53,221 bases of DNA from an uncultured Clostridia bacterium. GTDB taxonomy: Bacteria > Bacillota > Clostridia > TANB77 > CAG-508. Below, one piece after another: positions 35,650 through 42,994 of this stretch. Below the pieces are notes generated by a model, which did not search any database, was not told the origin of the DNA, and was given only the letters and a program-made list of their open reading frames with translations. The stretch covers positions 1 to 53,221 of the forward strand of contig CASDJM010000008.1 of NCBI GenBank assembly GCA_949280815.1. Reading direction: 5' to 3'. Within the stretch, counting starts at the first letter, position 1. Every line of letters begins with the position of its first letter. The position numbers and the translations under genes are program-made.

Positions 35650-37404
35650 TTATTGTTCATTTAGTTTTTTAATTTTGTCAATTACATTGTCGCTAAATTT
35701 TTTCTTTCTATTTTCATCAACTAGTCCATTTATTTCTTGTTGTACATCAGAAAGTTGAGTATAACAATAACCTGAAATATATTTAGTATTTTTAATTGCA
35801 TTTGTTAAATCTTTAAATCTTTCTATAAATTCAGTTTCATTTTTTACTTGTTTCCCATAACCCCAACCTTCATCTGAGTTTAATGCTATACCACCATATT
35901 CACTCATTATAATAGGTTGACCATTATAAATATAATTTTGGCTAAAAAGCTTATGTTTTCCATTATGTTCTATTTTATTATTAATTACATCTAATTCTTC
36001 ATCATTATATGTGTTATATAATAAATTTCCATCTTGTTTATAATCATGAATAGTTATAATATCAGAAATTGTATGTTCCCATCCATCATTTGAAATCACA
36101 GGTCTAGTTTTATCAATAGATTTTGTAACATAGTATAAACTATTTGCAAAGTTTTGTTCATTTTCAGAAATTGAAATATTAGGCAATCCCCAAGATTCAT
36201 TAATTGGTACCCATGTAATTATAGATGGATGATTGTAATTTTGTTTTACTACTTTTATCCATTCATTCATAAAATATTCTGCTGATTTATCGTTAAATTC
36301 ATAGCAATTTGCCATTTCACTCCAAACCAATATACCATTTATATCACAGTAATAAAGAAATCTTTCATCTTCTATCTTTTGATGTTTTCTTATTCCATTA
36401 AACCCATATTTTTTTACCAAATTAATATCTTCTAATATAGCATCTTCATTAGGTGGTGTTAAATGTGAATCTTTCCAATACCCTTGATCTAAAATCATTT
36501 TTAAATATAATTCTTTATCATTCAATAAAATTTTGTCTTTTTCGATTGATATTTTTCTAACTCCAAAATATGAGTATACTTCATCAACTAAATTCCCATT
36601 ACAATATAATTTATATACGATATCATACAAATAAGGGGATTCTAGTGACCAATATTTTATATTATGTTTTTTAAATTCATTGCAAATGTCAATAGTATAG
36701 TTTAAAATCTCGTTTTCTATGGGTAATTTCATACTGTTAATAATTTCATTATCAAAAAATATTTCTGTTTCTATTTCAAAGTTATTATCATCACTAATAT
36801 TAGTTAATAATTCTATTTCAATATTATTCTTATCAAAACTTGGTGTGTTTTTAGCTGATATAATATGATTTTTAGGTGTTTTTTCTAACCAAATAGTTTT
36901 CCATATACCTGTTGTTTGTACATACCAACATTTCCAACTTTCTTTTTTATATCTTTGTTTTCCTCTAGGATGACTTTTTGATAACGAATCTTCAACTTTT
37001 ATTGTAAAATTATTATCTCCTTCAATTAAAAAATTAGTAATATCAAATGAAAAACGATGGTAACCACCAATATTCATACCTACATAATTACCATTTATCC
37101 ATACTTTTGTAATAAAATCACTGCCCTCAAAATGTAAAATAGTATTTTCTTCTTTTGAATTTTTTTGAATATTTATATTTTTTTGATACCAAATGTTTTC
37201 GTGAATGGTTTGATCATTAATACCACTCATTTTAGTTTCATAAGTAAAAGGAACTAGTATATTTTTAGATTTAGGAAAATTATTATAAAATTTTTGTTTT
37301 TCTCCTATGTTTTCATCGTCAAATATAAAATTCCATTGTCCGTTTAAATTTATCCAGTTATCTCTAACAAATTGTGGTCTCGGATAATTTTTTATTTCTT
37401 TCAT
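35650..37404 (-). CDS. glycoside hydrolase family 2 protein (beta-galactosidase/glucuronidase-like)
   Basis: A 584-residue enzyme. The N-terminal sugar-binding jelly roll has LNGQWNFIFDD and WINGNYVGMNIGGYHRF. An immunoglobulin-like domain follows, then a TIM barrel with the acid/base Glu in WVPINESWG and the nucleophile Glu in IIMSEYGG (residues about 403 and 502). No signal peptide, so it hydrolyses imported oligosaccharide. Exact sugar not predictable. The start at 37404 is chosen because AAGGAG lies seven bases before it; the ORF's first ATG is too close. Cargo of element 1. Confidence 0.85.
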   Translation of the reverse strand: MKEIKNYPRPQFVRDNWINLNGQWNFIFDDENIGEKQKFYNNFPKSKNILVPFTYETKMSGINDQTIHENIWYQKNINIQKNSKEENTILHFEGSDFITKVWINGNYVGMNIGGYHRFSFDITNFLIEGDNNFTIKVEDSLSKSHPRGKQRYKKESWKCWYVQTTGIWKTIWLEKTPKNHIISAKNTPSFDKNNIEIELLTNISDDNNFEIETEIFFDNEIINSMKLPIENEILNYTIDICNEFKKHNIKYWSLESPYLYDIVYKLYCNGNLVDEVYSYFGVRKISIEKDKILLNDKELYLKMILDQGYWKDSHLTPPNEDAILEDINLVKKYGFNGIRKHQKIEDERFLYYCDINGILVWSEMANCYEFNDKSAEYFMNEWIKVVKQNYNHPSIITWVPINESWGLPNISISENEQNFANSLYYVTKSIDKTRPVISNDGWEHTISDIITIHDYKQDGNLLYNTYNDEELDVINNKIEHNGKHKLFSQNYIYNGQPIIMSEYGGIALNSDEGWGYGKQVKNETEFIERFKDLTNAIKNTKYISGYCYTQLSDVQQEINGLVDENRKKKFSDNVIDKIKKLNEQ

Positions 37405-37437
37405 TTTCATACTCCTTAAAATTTAATTATTGAACGT

Positions 37438-37711
37438 ATATTATCATAAAAAATCCATATCTTCAACAAATTTTTACATTAATTTTAATCAGCCACATAT
37501 CCATATCAAAACACAAAACAATATACACACTTAATTTTCTTAAAATTCCTTTTCCTGTATTATACCCTTTAAACTCCAAACAACTTTTTTTGAGTTTTGG
37601 TTTATTTTTGGCATATTAGAAGCCTATCAAAATATCTACTTCAAATACATTAAAAAAAGCTCCAAGTGGATATTTTAAAGATATCCATTTGAAGCCCATT
37701 TTATATCCACT
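37438..37711. repeat. direct repeat B, about 280 bp, upstream of GH2
   Basis: Second copy of the repeat at 35043-35325. The terminator stem in this copy (TGGATAT/ATATCCA flanked by GCTTCAA/TTGGAGC on the minus strand) differs by compensating changes from copy A, so the structure is conserved and not only the sequence. Between 37712 and 37752 there is only AT-rich sequence. Confidence 0.75.
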
Positions 37712-37752
37712 TTAATAATAAATATGGATATAAAAATCGTATAAACAAATAG

Positions 37753-37784
37753 TTCCTCCAAATAAAACGAAAACTGGCCATGGG
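37753..37784. other. right attachment site of element 1
   Basis: The inner arm TTCCTCCAAATAAAACGAAA (37753-37772) is followed by AC and the core TGG (37775-37777). Outside lies the restored cotJB end CCATGGGAA. Pairs with the site at 30513-30539. Confidence 0.7.
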
Positions 37785-37801
37785 AAAGGGGGAATTATTA
37801 A
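37775..37801 (+). pseudogene. cotJB: detached 3' end of cotJB
   Basis: TGG CCA TGG GAA AGG GGG AAT TAT TAA reads W P W E R G N Y stop, the canonical end of CotJB missing from the gene at 30198. Its stop overlaps the cotJC start by one base (TAATG), and its AAAGGGGG serves as the cotJC ribosome-binding site. This shows the original operon order and spacing. Confidence 0.85.
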
Positions 37802-38007
37802 TGTGGACTTATAATAAAACATTACAGTATCCAATTAGTATTAAATGTACAGATCCAAAACTTGCTAAAGTAATTATATCTCAATATGGCGGTCCTGATG
37901 GAGAACTTGCTGCTTCTTTGAGATATCTTTCTCAAAGATTTGGTATGCCAGATCAAAAAGCAAAAGCTATTTTAAATGATATAGGTACAGAAGAATTAGT
38001 GCCTTGA
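37801..38007 (+). pseudogene. cotJC: CotJC N-terminal fragment, interrupted by element 2
   Basis: MWTYNKTLQYPISIK... to NDIGTEEL is the first third of CotJC, the manganese-catalase-like inner coat protein (ferritin-like di-metal fold). Two element-derived codons and a stop follow. The remaining 142 codons begin at 43021. The start at 37801 is the true one (AAAGGGGG ribosome-binding site); the longer ORF start lies in cotJB. GTEE carries a metal-ligand region, so the break cuts the active site. Confidence 0.95.
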
Positions 38008-38017
38008 TGATGTCAAT
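37987..38017. other. left attachment site of element 2 (in cotJC)
   Basis: The core ACAGAAGAATT (37987-37997) is identical to 43012-43022. The inner arm GATGATGTCAAT (38006-38017) is the exact inverted complement of 42995-43006. On a circle the arms would lie 24 bases apart with GA (37993-37994) at the dyad, the likely crossover dinucleotide. Confidence 0.85.
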
Positions 38018-38050
38018 AGCTAAAGACAATATTTACAATTAGCTATTGAC
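38012..38050. repeat. inverted repeat at the left end of element 2
   Basis: GTCAATAGCTAA and TTAGCTATTGAC form perfect 12-bp arms. The left arm overlaps the attachment-site arm, so it may be an extra recombinase or accessory-protein site, or stabilise the truncated cotJC transcript. Confidence 0.55.
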
Positions 38051-38166
38051 TGTAAAATGTGGTATTTTGAATTTGCAATTTTATGTAAAATATGCTATAC
38101 TTTATATAGCAACTGTAAATTTTTCATTTCAAATCTTGCTGAATAGCAAGTAGAAAGTGTGACAGT

Positions 38167-38406
38167 ATGATTGATGTTATACCTATAGTAACAGCTTTTG
38201 ATCAAAAAAGCATTTGTTTTTCTGTTGACATTTTTAGCGAAGGTAAAGAAGTTGGGAAAGCAAGTGTGATACTTGGTAAAATCGGAAAAGATGAACCAAA
38301 AGTGAGATTTTATCAGGCGTACGATATATACATAAATATGTCAAATGAAATATATTCAAAAGCTACAGAATCATGCATATATGCATCTAAGGTAATTTGG
38401 GGATAG
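38167..38406 (+). CDS. hypothetical protein
   Basis: A 79-residue ORF, MIDVIPIVTAFDQKSICFSVDIF..., of mixed alpha/beta character without a membrane segment. The ribosome-binding site is weak (AGAAAG). A perfect terminator follows at 38399-38423, which supports it being a transcribed unit. I do not recognise it. It lies immediately inside the left end of element 2, downstream of the broken cotJC, so it might be transcribed from the cotJ promoter. Confidence 0.5.
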   Translation: MIDVIPIVTAFDQKSICFSVDIFSEGKEVGKASVILGKIGKDEPKVRFYQAYDIYINMSNEIYSKATESCIYASKVIWG

Positions 38407-38423
38407 TAATATCCCCATTTTTT
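38399..38423 (+). terminator. rho-independent terminator
   Basis: GGGGATA-GTAA-TATCCCC followed by ATTTTTT, overlapping the stop of the 79-residue ORF. Confidence 0.8.
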
Positions 38424-38431
38424 AATACTAT

Positions 38432-39988
38432 TTATTTTGGTATCTTTGGATATATATGTAATTCAAAATTAGTTGGGTTAGAATCCTTTTTTATTGCTTT
38501 TTCAGTTTTTAAATATGTAACTTTTGCTAGAATACTTTTAAGTAAGATGTTTCTATCTTCAGCAGCTTCTAGTTTACAATATAAATCTATAACATTTTCA
38601 AGTTTTGGTATCATTATTTCTTTTTCGTTCTGTACTTCTGTACTTTTTTGCAGTATAGAATTATATTCTTCTAATTTGTTTTCTAAATTTTGAATATTAT
38701 CTTTTATAGTTTTCGAGCGATTTATAAATTCATCTTTGCTATAAATACCATTTTCTAAAAAGTCATATATTTTATCAAGTTTAGTGTTTTCTTTTTCTAA
38801 TTCTTTTTTGGTAGTAGATATAGACTTTTCAATTATTTTAGTATTTTCAGTATTTGAATTATCTTTGACTTCATAATCTACTTTGTAATTTTCAAGCCAA
38901 ATTTTTAATGCTTCAATAATTTTATTTTCAACAATATAAAGTTTAGAACTTACATTGTCACATTTAGAATTAGAACACATAAGAGTTGCAGGTTTATCAG
39001 CTTTTGCATAAGGTCGTCTTTGCATTGGCTTGCCACATTTCTCACAAAACACTAAACCAACTAATGGATTTTGAATAATATTACTATGTTTAACTTTTGG
39101 AGTATTTTGTTTTCGCTTTTCTTGGACTAATTCCCAAGTTTTATTATCAATAATAGGCTCATGTAATCCATTATAAATTAAATAGTCTTGATTACGAGGT
39201 CTACTTATAATAATATGTCCATTTTTCGTTTTCTTTTTTTGTTTCCTTCTATTCCAAACAATCTTACCAATATAGGTAGGATTAGAAAGAATATCTTTAA
39301 CAGAAGAAATAGTCCATTCATTAGAAATTCTAGGTTTTAAATTCATATCATTTAACTGTTTTACAACTGAATTTATAGTGTTACTTTCAAAGGTATATAA
39401 CCTAAAGATTTCTTTCACAATAGATGCTTCCTCTTGATTAATAGATAAAGTATAACCTTTTGCATCTTTTAATTTCACTCTATCATATCCAAATGGAGCA
39501 ATATTGCCAACGAATTTACCTTCAGAAACAGAAATTTCACGACCTCTTTGTAGACGCCTATTGATTGTCTTATATTCTCTTCTAGACATAAATAAGCCAA
39601 ATTCAAAATATTCTTCATCAAACTCATTATCTGGGTCATAGGTTTTAACAGGTGTAATAATTTTTGTATGAGAATATTTAAAAGCCTTTGAAACTCTACC
39701 TTGATCAGCAGTATCACCACGAGCAAGTCTTTCTACTTCTACAACTAAAACACCAGTCCATTTCTCATTTTCAACATCTTTAAGAAGTTTTTGCATTTCT
39801 TTTCTTTCACTAATCGTTTCACCACTTACCACTTCTCGATAAATTTTGGAAATATGTAAGTTTCGCTTTTCAGCTAAAGTAGTTAAAATTTTCTCATGTC
39901 TTGCTAAAGTTTCGCCTTCTCCATATTTTTCGGATTCTATATCTTCTCTTGATTTTCTTAAATATATTGCATATGTGCCATCTTGCAC
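38432..39988 (-). CDS. large serine recombinase of element 2
   Basis: A 518-residue serine integrase. The catalytic Ser13 is in AIYLRKSRED, with VERLARGDTADQGRV near 90. A recombinase domain follows at about 165-280 (FVGNIAPFGYDR, NPTYIGKIVWNRR), then a zinc ribbon (CEKCGKPMQRRP...CSNSKCDN), a long coiled coil and a tail. The GTG start at 39988 is preceded by AAAGGAGG. Clearly different from recombinase 1, so the two elements arrived independently. It should excise or insert element 2 at the cotJC site. Confidence 0.9.
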   Translation of the reverse strand: MQDGTYAIYLRKSREDIESEKYGEGETLARHEKILTTLAEKRNLHISKIYREVVSGETISERKEMQKLLKDVENEKWTGVLVVEVERLARGDTADQGRVSKAFKYSHTKIITPVKTYDPDNEFDEEYFEFGLFMSRREYKTINRRLQRGREISVSEGKFVGNIAPFGYDRVKLKDAKGYTLSINQEEASIVKEIFRLYTFESNTINSVVKQLNDMNLKPRISNEWTISSVKDILSNPTYIGKIVWNRRKQKKKTKNGHIIISRPRNQDYLIYNGLHEPIIDNKTWELVQEKRKQNTPKVKHSNIIQNPLVGLVFCEKCGKPMQRRPYAKADKPATLMCSNSKCDNVSSKLYIVENKIIEALKIWLENYKVDYEVKDNSNTENTKIIEKSISTTKKELEKENTKLDKIYDFLENGIYSKDEFINRSKTIKDNIQNLENKLEEYNSILQKSTEVQNEKEIMIPKLENVIDLYCKLEAAEDRNILLKSILAKVTYLKTEKAIKKDSNPTNFELHIYPKIPK

Positions 39989-40051
39989 ATTTCCTCCTTT
40001 CCTTGTAATTTGTCTTTAACTTAGCCTTATTATATCTGTAATTGCAACAAA

Positions 40052-40195
40052 TTACAACAAAGAAGGATTTATTTTTTTTATTAAATTAACAATAACATTA
40101 TCTATATATTCTTTTTGATTAGTCGTATTTTCTACAATATAATCATCATAAAATTTTACTTTAGTATTTTCTAATATGTATTCTTCTAATAACAT
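40052..40195 (-). CDS. small ORF upstream of recombinase 2, candidate directionality factor
   Basis: A 47-residue ORF, MLLEEYILENTKVKFYDDYI..., starting after AGAGGCGA and ending 63 bases before the recombinase start in the same orientation. The longer ORF extends through the attenuator and is not likely translated. By size and position it corresponds to SprB of the SP-beta/spsM system, the protein that turns the recombinase to excision. No sequence similarity to SprB is claimed. Confidence 0.5.
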   Translation of the reverse strand: MLLEEYILENTKVKFYDDYIVENTTNQKEYIDNVIVNLIKKINPSLL

Positions 40196-40228
40196 ATAAA
40201 TCGCCTCTTTAAAATTTATGAAAAAAAC

Positions 40229-40260
40229 ATAAAAAAATACCCAAGACAAACTTGTCTTGA
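40229..40260 (-). terminator. leader hairpin / attenuator of the recombinase 2 operon
   Basis: On the minus strand CAAGACAA-GT-TTGTCTTG is followed by GGTATTTTTTTATG. It lies between the promoter at 40288-40316 and the small ORF, so it would end transcription before the operon unless relieved. Confidence 0.6.
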
Positions 40261-40287
40261 GCAAATTTATATTTTTTCTATGATAGC

Positions 40288-40316
40288 ATTATATGATGGG
40301 CAATTTATAAAATCAA
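40288..40316 (-). promoter_or_regulatory. promoter of the recombinase 2 operon
   Basis: On the minus strand: TTGATT (40316-40311), 17 bases, TATAAT (40293-40288). Box quality fits vegetative sigma-A. The overlapping CATATAAT also resembles a sigma-E -10 box, so mother-cell use is conceivable but unproven. Confidence 0.6.
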
Positions 40317-40400
40317 TTCCCTTTTATTTCCCTTTTTTCTAAATTAGTTAGTAATAGAAATAAGATTTATTTAAATAAGATAAAAGTAGAAAATAAATTC

Positions 40401-40429
40401 TTGCAAATACGATAATTTTATGTTAATAT
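40401..40429 (+). promoter_or_regulatory. promoter of the radical SAM gene
   Basis: TTGCAA, 17 bases, TAATAT, located 51 bases before the radical SAM start and divergent from the recombinase promoter. Confidence 0.5.
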
Positions 40430-40480
40430 TAATATTAGTTTAAAGTTAGCAAAAAATAAAAATAGAAAGGATATGATTAT

Positions 40481-41398
40481 ATGAATTCTAAATATGTTGC
40501 TATTGCAGTTACTACTGAATGTAACTTGAAATGTCCATATTGCCAAAGTACAGGAGAAAGTATTCCAAATGTGCAAGGTATGTGGGATTATAACCGGTTA
40601 AGAGAAGTTATAACAGCTTTTTTAGAAGTTGGTTATAGGAATTTTAGAATTACAGGTGGAGAACCTACCACAGTTCCATATTTAGGAGAATTATTAGATT
40701 TTCTTCTACAAGATTCTGATGTGAAAGTACGAATAAATACCAATGGTTGTGATATAGAAAAATATGTAGACCATTTAAGCTCGCAAACAGAAGTAATATT
40801 TAGTGTAGATGGATTAAAAAATGTTTTTTCTCCTAAAAGGTTAACAGATGAGTTACTAAGGAAAATACAATATTTGCAGTCAAAAAACATTTCAATAAGA
40901 CTAAACTGTGTAGTTACAAAACACAATTCCAATGAAATACTTGAATTAATACAATTTTGTTCTAAAGAAGGATTGAATTTAAAATTGCTTGATTTGTCTC
41001 CTAGAACAGACTATCAGGGAAAAATTCAGAATGATTTTTGGAATAATAACTACTTTGGATTAAACAAATTGTGTATTCCTTTTCCTAAGGTTGCTTCGGA
41101 ATTTAGAACCAGTATGATAAAAAAGGGAACAGGAATACCTATGAGTGGATATAGTTTAGGAAACGGACATTGGCTACAAATAAAGGATTCTAGTAAGAAA
41201 CCTTATTATGCTTTAGTATGTAAGTATTGTCCTTATAAAGATAATTGTATAGAAGGTGTATTTTCTCTTTCATTATCTGTTGGTGAAATTTTAAGAGTAG
41301 CCAATTGTGTTAATCAAAATTATTGGATAAAACTTAGAGGTTTGAATCAAAGACAAATTGAAGAAGAACTAAAGAAAATGGAAAAAATCTTTTTTTAA
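40481..41398 (+). CDS. radical SAM protein (MoaA-like)
   Basis: A 305-residue enzyme with the [4Fe-4S] motif TTECNLKCPYC near residue 12, the SAM-binding RITGGEPT near 65, and a C-terminal second cysteine cluster (CKYCPYKDNCIEG and a later Cys) as in MoaA/SPASM-type proteins with an auxiliary cluster. The reaction cannot be predicted; peptide or cofactor modification is typical of this architecture, but I see no obvious precursor peptide gene beside it. It is the only metabolic cargo of element 2 and has one of the two ordinary in-frame CGG codons (Arg, about 40595). Confidence 0.75.
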   Translation: MNSKYVAIAVTTECNLKCPYCQSTGESIPNVQGMWDYNRLREVITAFLEVGYRNFRITGGEPTTVPYLGELLDFLLQDSDVKVRINTNGCDIEKYVDHLSSQTEVIFSVDGLKNVFSPKRLTDELLRKIQYLQSKNISIRLNCVVTKHNSNEILELIQFCSKEGLNLKLLDLSPRTDYQGKIQNDFWNNNYFGLNKLCIPFPKVASEFRTSMIKKGTGIPMSGYSLGNGHWLQIKDSSKKPYYALVCKYCPYKDNCIEGVFSLSLSVGEILRVANCVNQNYWIKLRGLNQRQIEEELKKMEKIFF

Positions 41399-41414
41399 GT
41401 AATAATTAAAAAAC

Positions 41415-41440
41415 AAAAAGCGAGGGAAACCTCGTTTTTT
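41415..41440 (+). terminator. rho-independent terminator
   Basis: CGAGG-GAAA-CCTCG followed by six T, directly after the radical SAM gene. Confidence 0.8.
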
Positions 41441-41552
41441 CTAAATTATTTAAAAAACTTAGAATTTATAATAATATTAGAAATAGAAAATTATTATAAT
41501 TTTACAAAAATTTGAATCTATAAAGAGTGATTTAATCCGTTATAACAATTCT

Positions 41553-41630
41553 AATGTGCTTTATAAAATCAAGTCAAGGTTAAAATGAATGTGCTATCGC
41601 ACAACCTTGACTTAATTTTATAAGCACATT
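41553..41630. repeat. long hairpin (28-bp stem) in element 2
   Basis: AATGTGCTTTATAAAATC on the left pairs with ATTTTATAAGCACATT on the right, and AAGTCAAGGTT with AACCTTGACTT. The loop contains GTGCTATCGCAC. It is MITE-like or a stable RNA hairpin. Confidence 0.6.
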
Positions 41631-41699
41631 GTCTTTTCAGTTAAGAGGATTTAAGGATAAGTATATTTAATTAAGTAGACATAAGTACATTTCAAGAGC

Positions 41700-42045
41700 A
41701 AAATACCTCATTAGAAATGAGGGCAGGAAAGAGAGTGTTCACACATCGCTTATACACATTGAAGGACAAGCCTTCAAGAGTTAATAAAAGAACAAAAATT
41801 TTAAGCAGATATGATGTAGAAATTCACTGGGTGAACTGGTTCAAACCCGCTATTCTTCGTTGAAATTGGAAATAGTGAACTAAAAAATTAAAAAAGTTCA
41901 CTCATTTTAGGCAAAAGTTCACCAAGTGTACTAAAAAATTTTCTGAAATTTTGTAAAACAGTTACCGAGGAATCCTCGATAACTAGTTATAATAATACAA
42001 ATTACAAAAATTTTAAGCTTGTTCCAAAATGGAACAAGCTCACTT
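41700..42045. other. hairpin-dense non-coding region
   Basis: No ORF of note. At least five further perfect small hairpins: 41706-41722 (CCTCATT/AATGAGG), 41759-41777 (TTGAAGG/CCTTCAA), 41874-41902 (AGTGAACT/AGTTCACT), 41960-41984 (CGAGG-AAT-CCTCG core) and 42016-42040 (AGCTTGTTCC/GGAACAAGCT). The GTTCAC-AGTGTACTA motif recurs after the toxin gene at 42909. It may hold one or more structured RNAs. Confidence 0.5.
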
Positions 42046-42082
42046 TGTGTACTTAGTATTTGTGAAAATTTGTTAAAAAGTA

Positions 42083-42111
42083 TTGATTTTGCAAATAAAA
42101 TAACTTATAAT
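42083..42111 (+). promoter_or_regulatory. promoter of the type III toxin-antitoxin module
   Basis: TTGATT, 17 bases, TATAAT, with the RNA repeats starting 45 bases downstream. The two boxes are identical to those of the recombinase 2 promoter. Confidence 0.7.
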
Positions 42112-42155
42112 GAATATAATAGTAGTGGATATTTAATATCTACTATAATTAAAAA

Positions 42156-42251
42156 TGTGAGTCGCAACCCTATTTGCGTCGAATAAATGGATAGGTGAAA
42201 AAATGTGAACCGCAACCCTGCTTGCGAGATATAAATGTGCAGGTGGAAAAA
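42156..42251 (+). ncRNA. type III antitoxin RNA, two 48-nt pseudoknot repeats
   Basis: Two tandem 48-base units, each starting TGTGA. Each has a CGCAA/TTGCG stem whose loop can pair with a downstream segment, forming an H-type pseudoknot: loop CCTAT with ATAGG in unit 1, loop CCTGC with GCAGG in unit 2. The loop change is matched by a compensating change in its partner, direct evidence for the pairing. Promoter before, terminator after, toxin gene next: the ToxI/CptI arrangement. Confidence 0.8.
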
Positions 42252-42269
42252 TGTTAATTATAGTAAAAT

Positions 42270-42305
42270 GTGGGGTCTATAAAATTAATTTAGATCCCAT
42301 ATTTT
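42270..42305 (+). terminator. terminator between antitoxin RNA and toxin gene
   Basis: GTGGGGTCTA pairs with TAGATCCCAT (two G-U pairs), followed by ATTTTC. In type III systems such a leaky terminator sets the high ratio of antitoxin RNA to toxin mRNA. Confidence 0.7.
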
Positions 42306-42326
42306 CATAAAAGGAGTTAAATAATA

Positions 42327-42803
42327 ATGATAATAGAAGATGGAAAATTTTATTTTATAAAAGATGAGTTTTTTGATATATTTAAAGATTATAAATTGAT
42401 GGAAAACAAAGAATGCGGAAATAAAAGACCTTGCTACTTTTGTTTTAGAGATAGAAAAAATAAAGAAATAATATGGTTTGTTCCAATATCGACTAAATAT
42501 GATAAATATAAAAAGATATATGAGAATAAAAAATTGAAAGTTGGAAACAAACCAGTATATAATTTTGTTTTTGGTAATGTGTTAGGTAAAAAAGCTGTAT
42601 TTTTAATACAAAATATATTTCCAACAACAGAAGAATATATATTAGAAAAATATACAAATTCAAATATAGATGTAGAAATACCTACAGTAGTAAAAAACGA
42701 AATTATAACTACTGCATTAAGAGTTGTGAGACTTGCAGAAGAAGGCATACATATTCCATTTTATAATATTGTTGAAATGAGAAATATTTTGTTAAAAGAA
42801 TAA
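42327..42803 (+). CDS. type III toxin-antitoxin endoribonuclease toxin, ToxN/CptN-like
   Basis: A 158-residue protein with KRPCYFCFRDRKNKEIIWFVPIS and STKYDKYKKIYENKK, then AVFLIQNIFPTTEEYI. I recognise this as the CptN/TenpN branch of ToxN-like RNases that process and are inhibited by pseudoknot RNA repeats. Length matches (150-170). AAGGAG precedes the start. Such modules stabilise mobile elements and can abort phage infection; here it would penalise loss of the excised circle in vegetative cells. Confidence 0.75.
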   Translation: MIIEDGKFYFIKDEFFDIFKDYKLMENKECGNKRPCYFCFRDRKNKEIIWFVPISTKYDKYKKIYENKKLKVGNKPVYNFVFGNVLGKKAVFLIQNIFPTTEEYILEKYTNSNIDVEIPTVVKNEIITTALRVVRLAEEGIHIPFYNIVEMRNILLKE

Positions 42804-42817
42804 AGAATAAAAAATAT

Positions 42818-42842
42818 CATATGTGCAGAAATTGCACATATG
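42818..42842. terminator. hairpin after the toxin gene
   Basis: Perfect CATATGTGC/GCACATATG arms lie 15 bases after the stop. Another hairpin (GTTCACTTAGTG/CACCAAGTGAAC) is at 42909-42945. Neither has a clear T-run. Confidence 0.4.
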
Positions 42843-42994
42843 GGCAATAATAAAAAACAACAGTAAATTATAAGTTATAATAATTTAAAACGAAAATAAA
42901 CTTAATCCGTTCACTTAGTGTACTAGTTTAATGCACCAAGTGAACTTATTTAAATTTATAGTATTTTACAGCCAATAGTACTAGATTTTTTGTA

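Larger units (their letters stand above)
30516..37777. mobile_element. element 1: serine-recombinase intervening element in cotJB
   Basis: About 7.26 kb between the two parts of cotJB. It encodes a large serine recombinase near its left end, a small ORF upstream of it, a RelE-type pair, a cupin-like gene, two histidine phosphatases and a GH2 glycosidase. Bringing the two ends together produces a 46-bp near-palindromic attP-like site, TTCCTCCAAATAAAACGAAA-ACTGGG-TTTCATTTGG..., with TG at the exact centre. This is what serine integrases use. Host gene and element boundaries are defined by the exact in-frame repair of cotJB. Confidence 0.85.

Noticed and set aside
30545..37750. Element 1 as a plain insertion between cotJB and cotJC rather than inside cotJB
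   Set aside because: The canonical PWERGNY end of CotJB, in frame and overlapping the cotJC start, lies on the far side, so the insertion is within cotJB.
37780..38007. Longer cotJC start at 37780
   Set aside because: That ATG lies in the detached cotJB end (CCATGG) and precedes the AAAGGGGG ribosome-binding site; CotJC proteins start at MW-Y as at 37801.
41820..41870. T-loop-like GGTTCAAACCC, possible tRNA
   Set aside because: No acceptor stem, D-arm or anticodon arm can be built around it; it is part of a set of short local hairpins.
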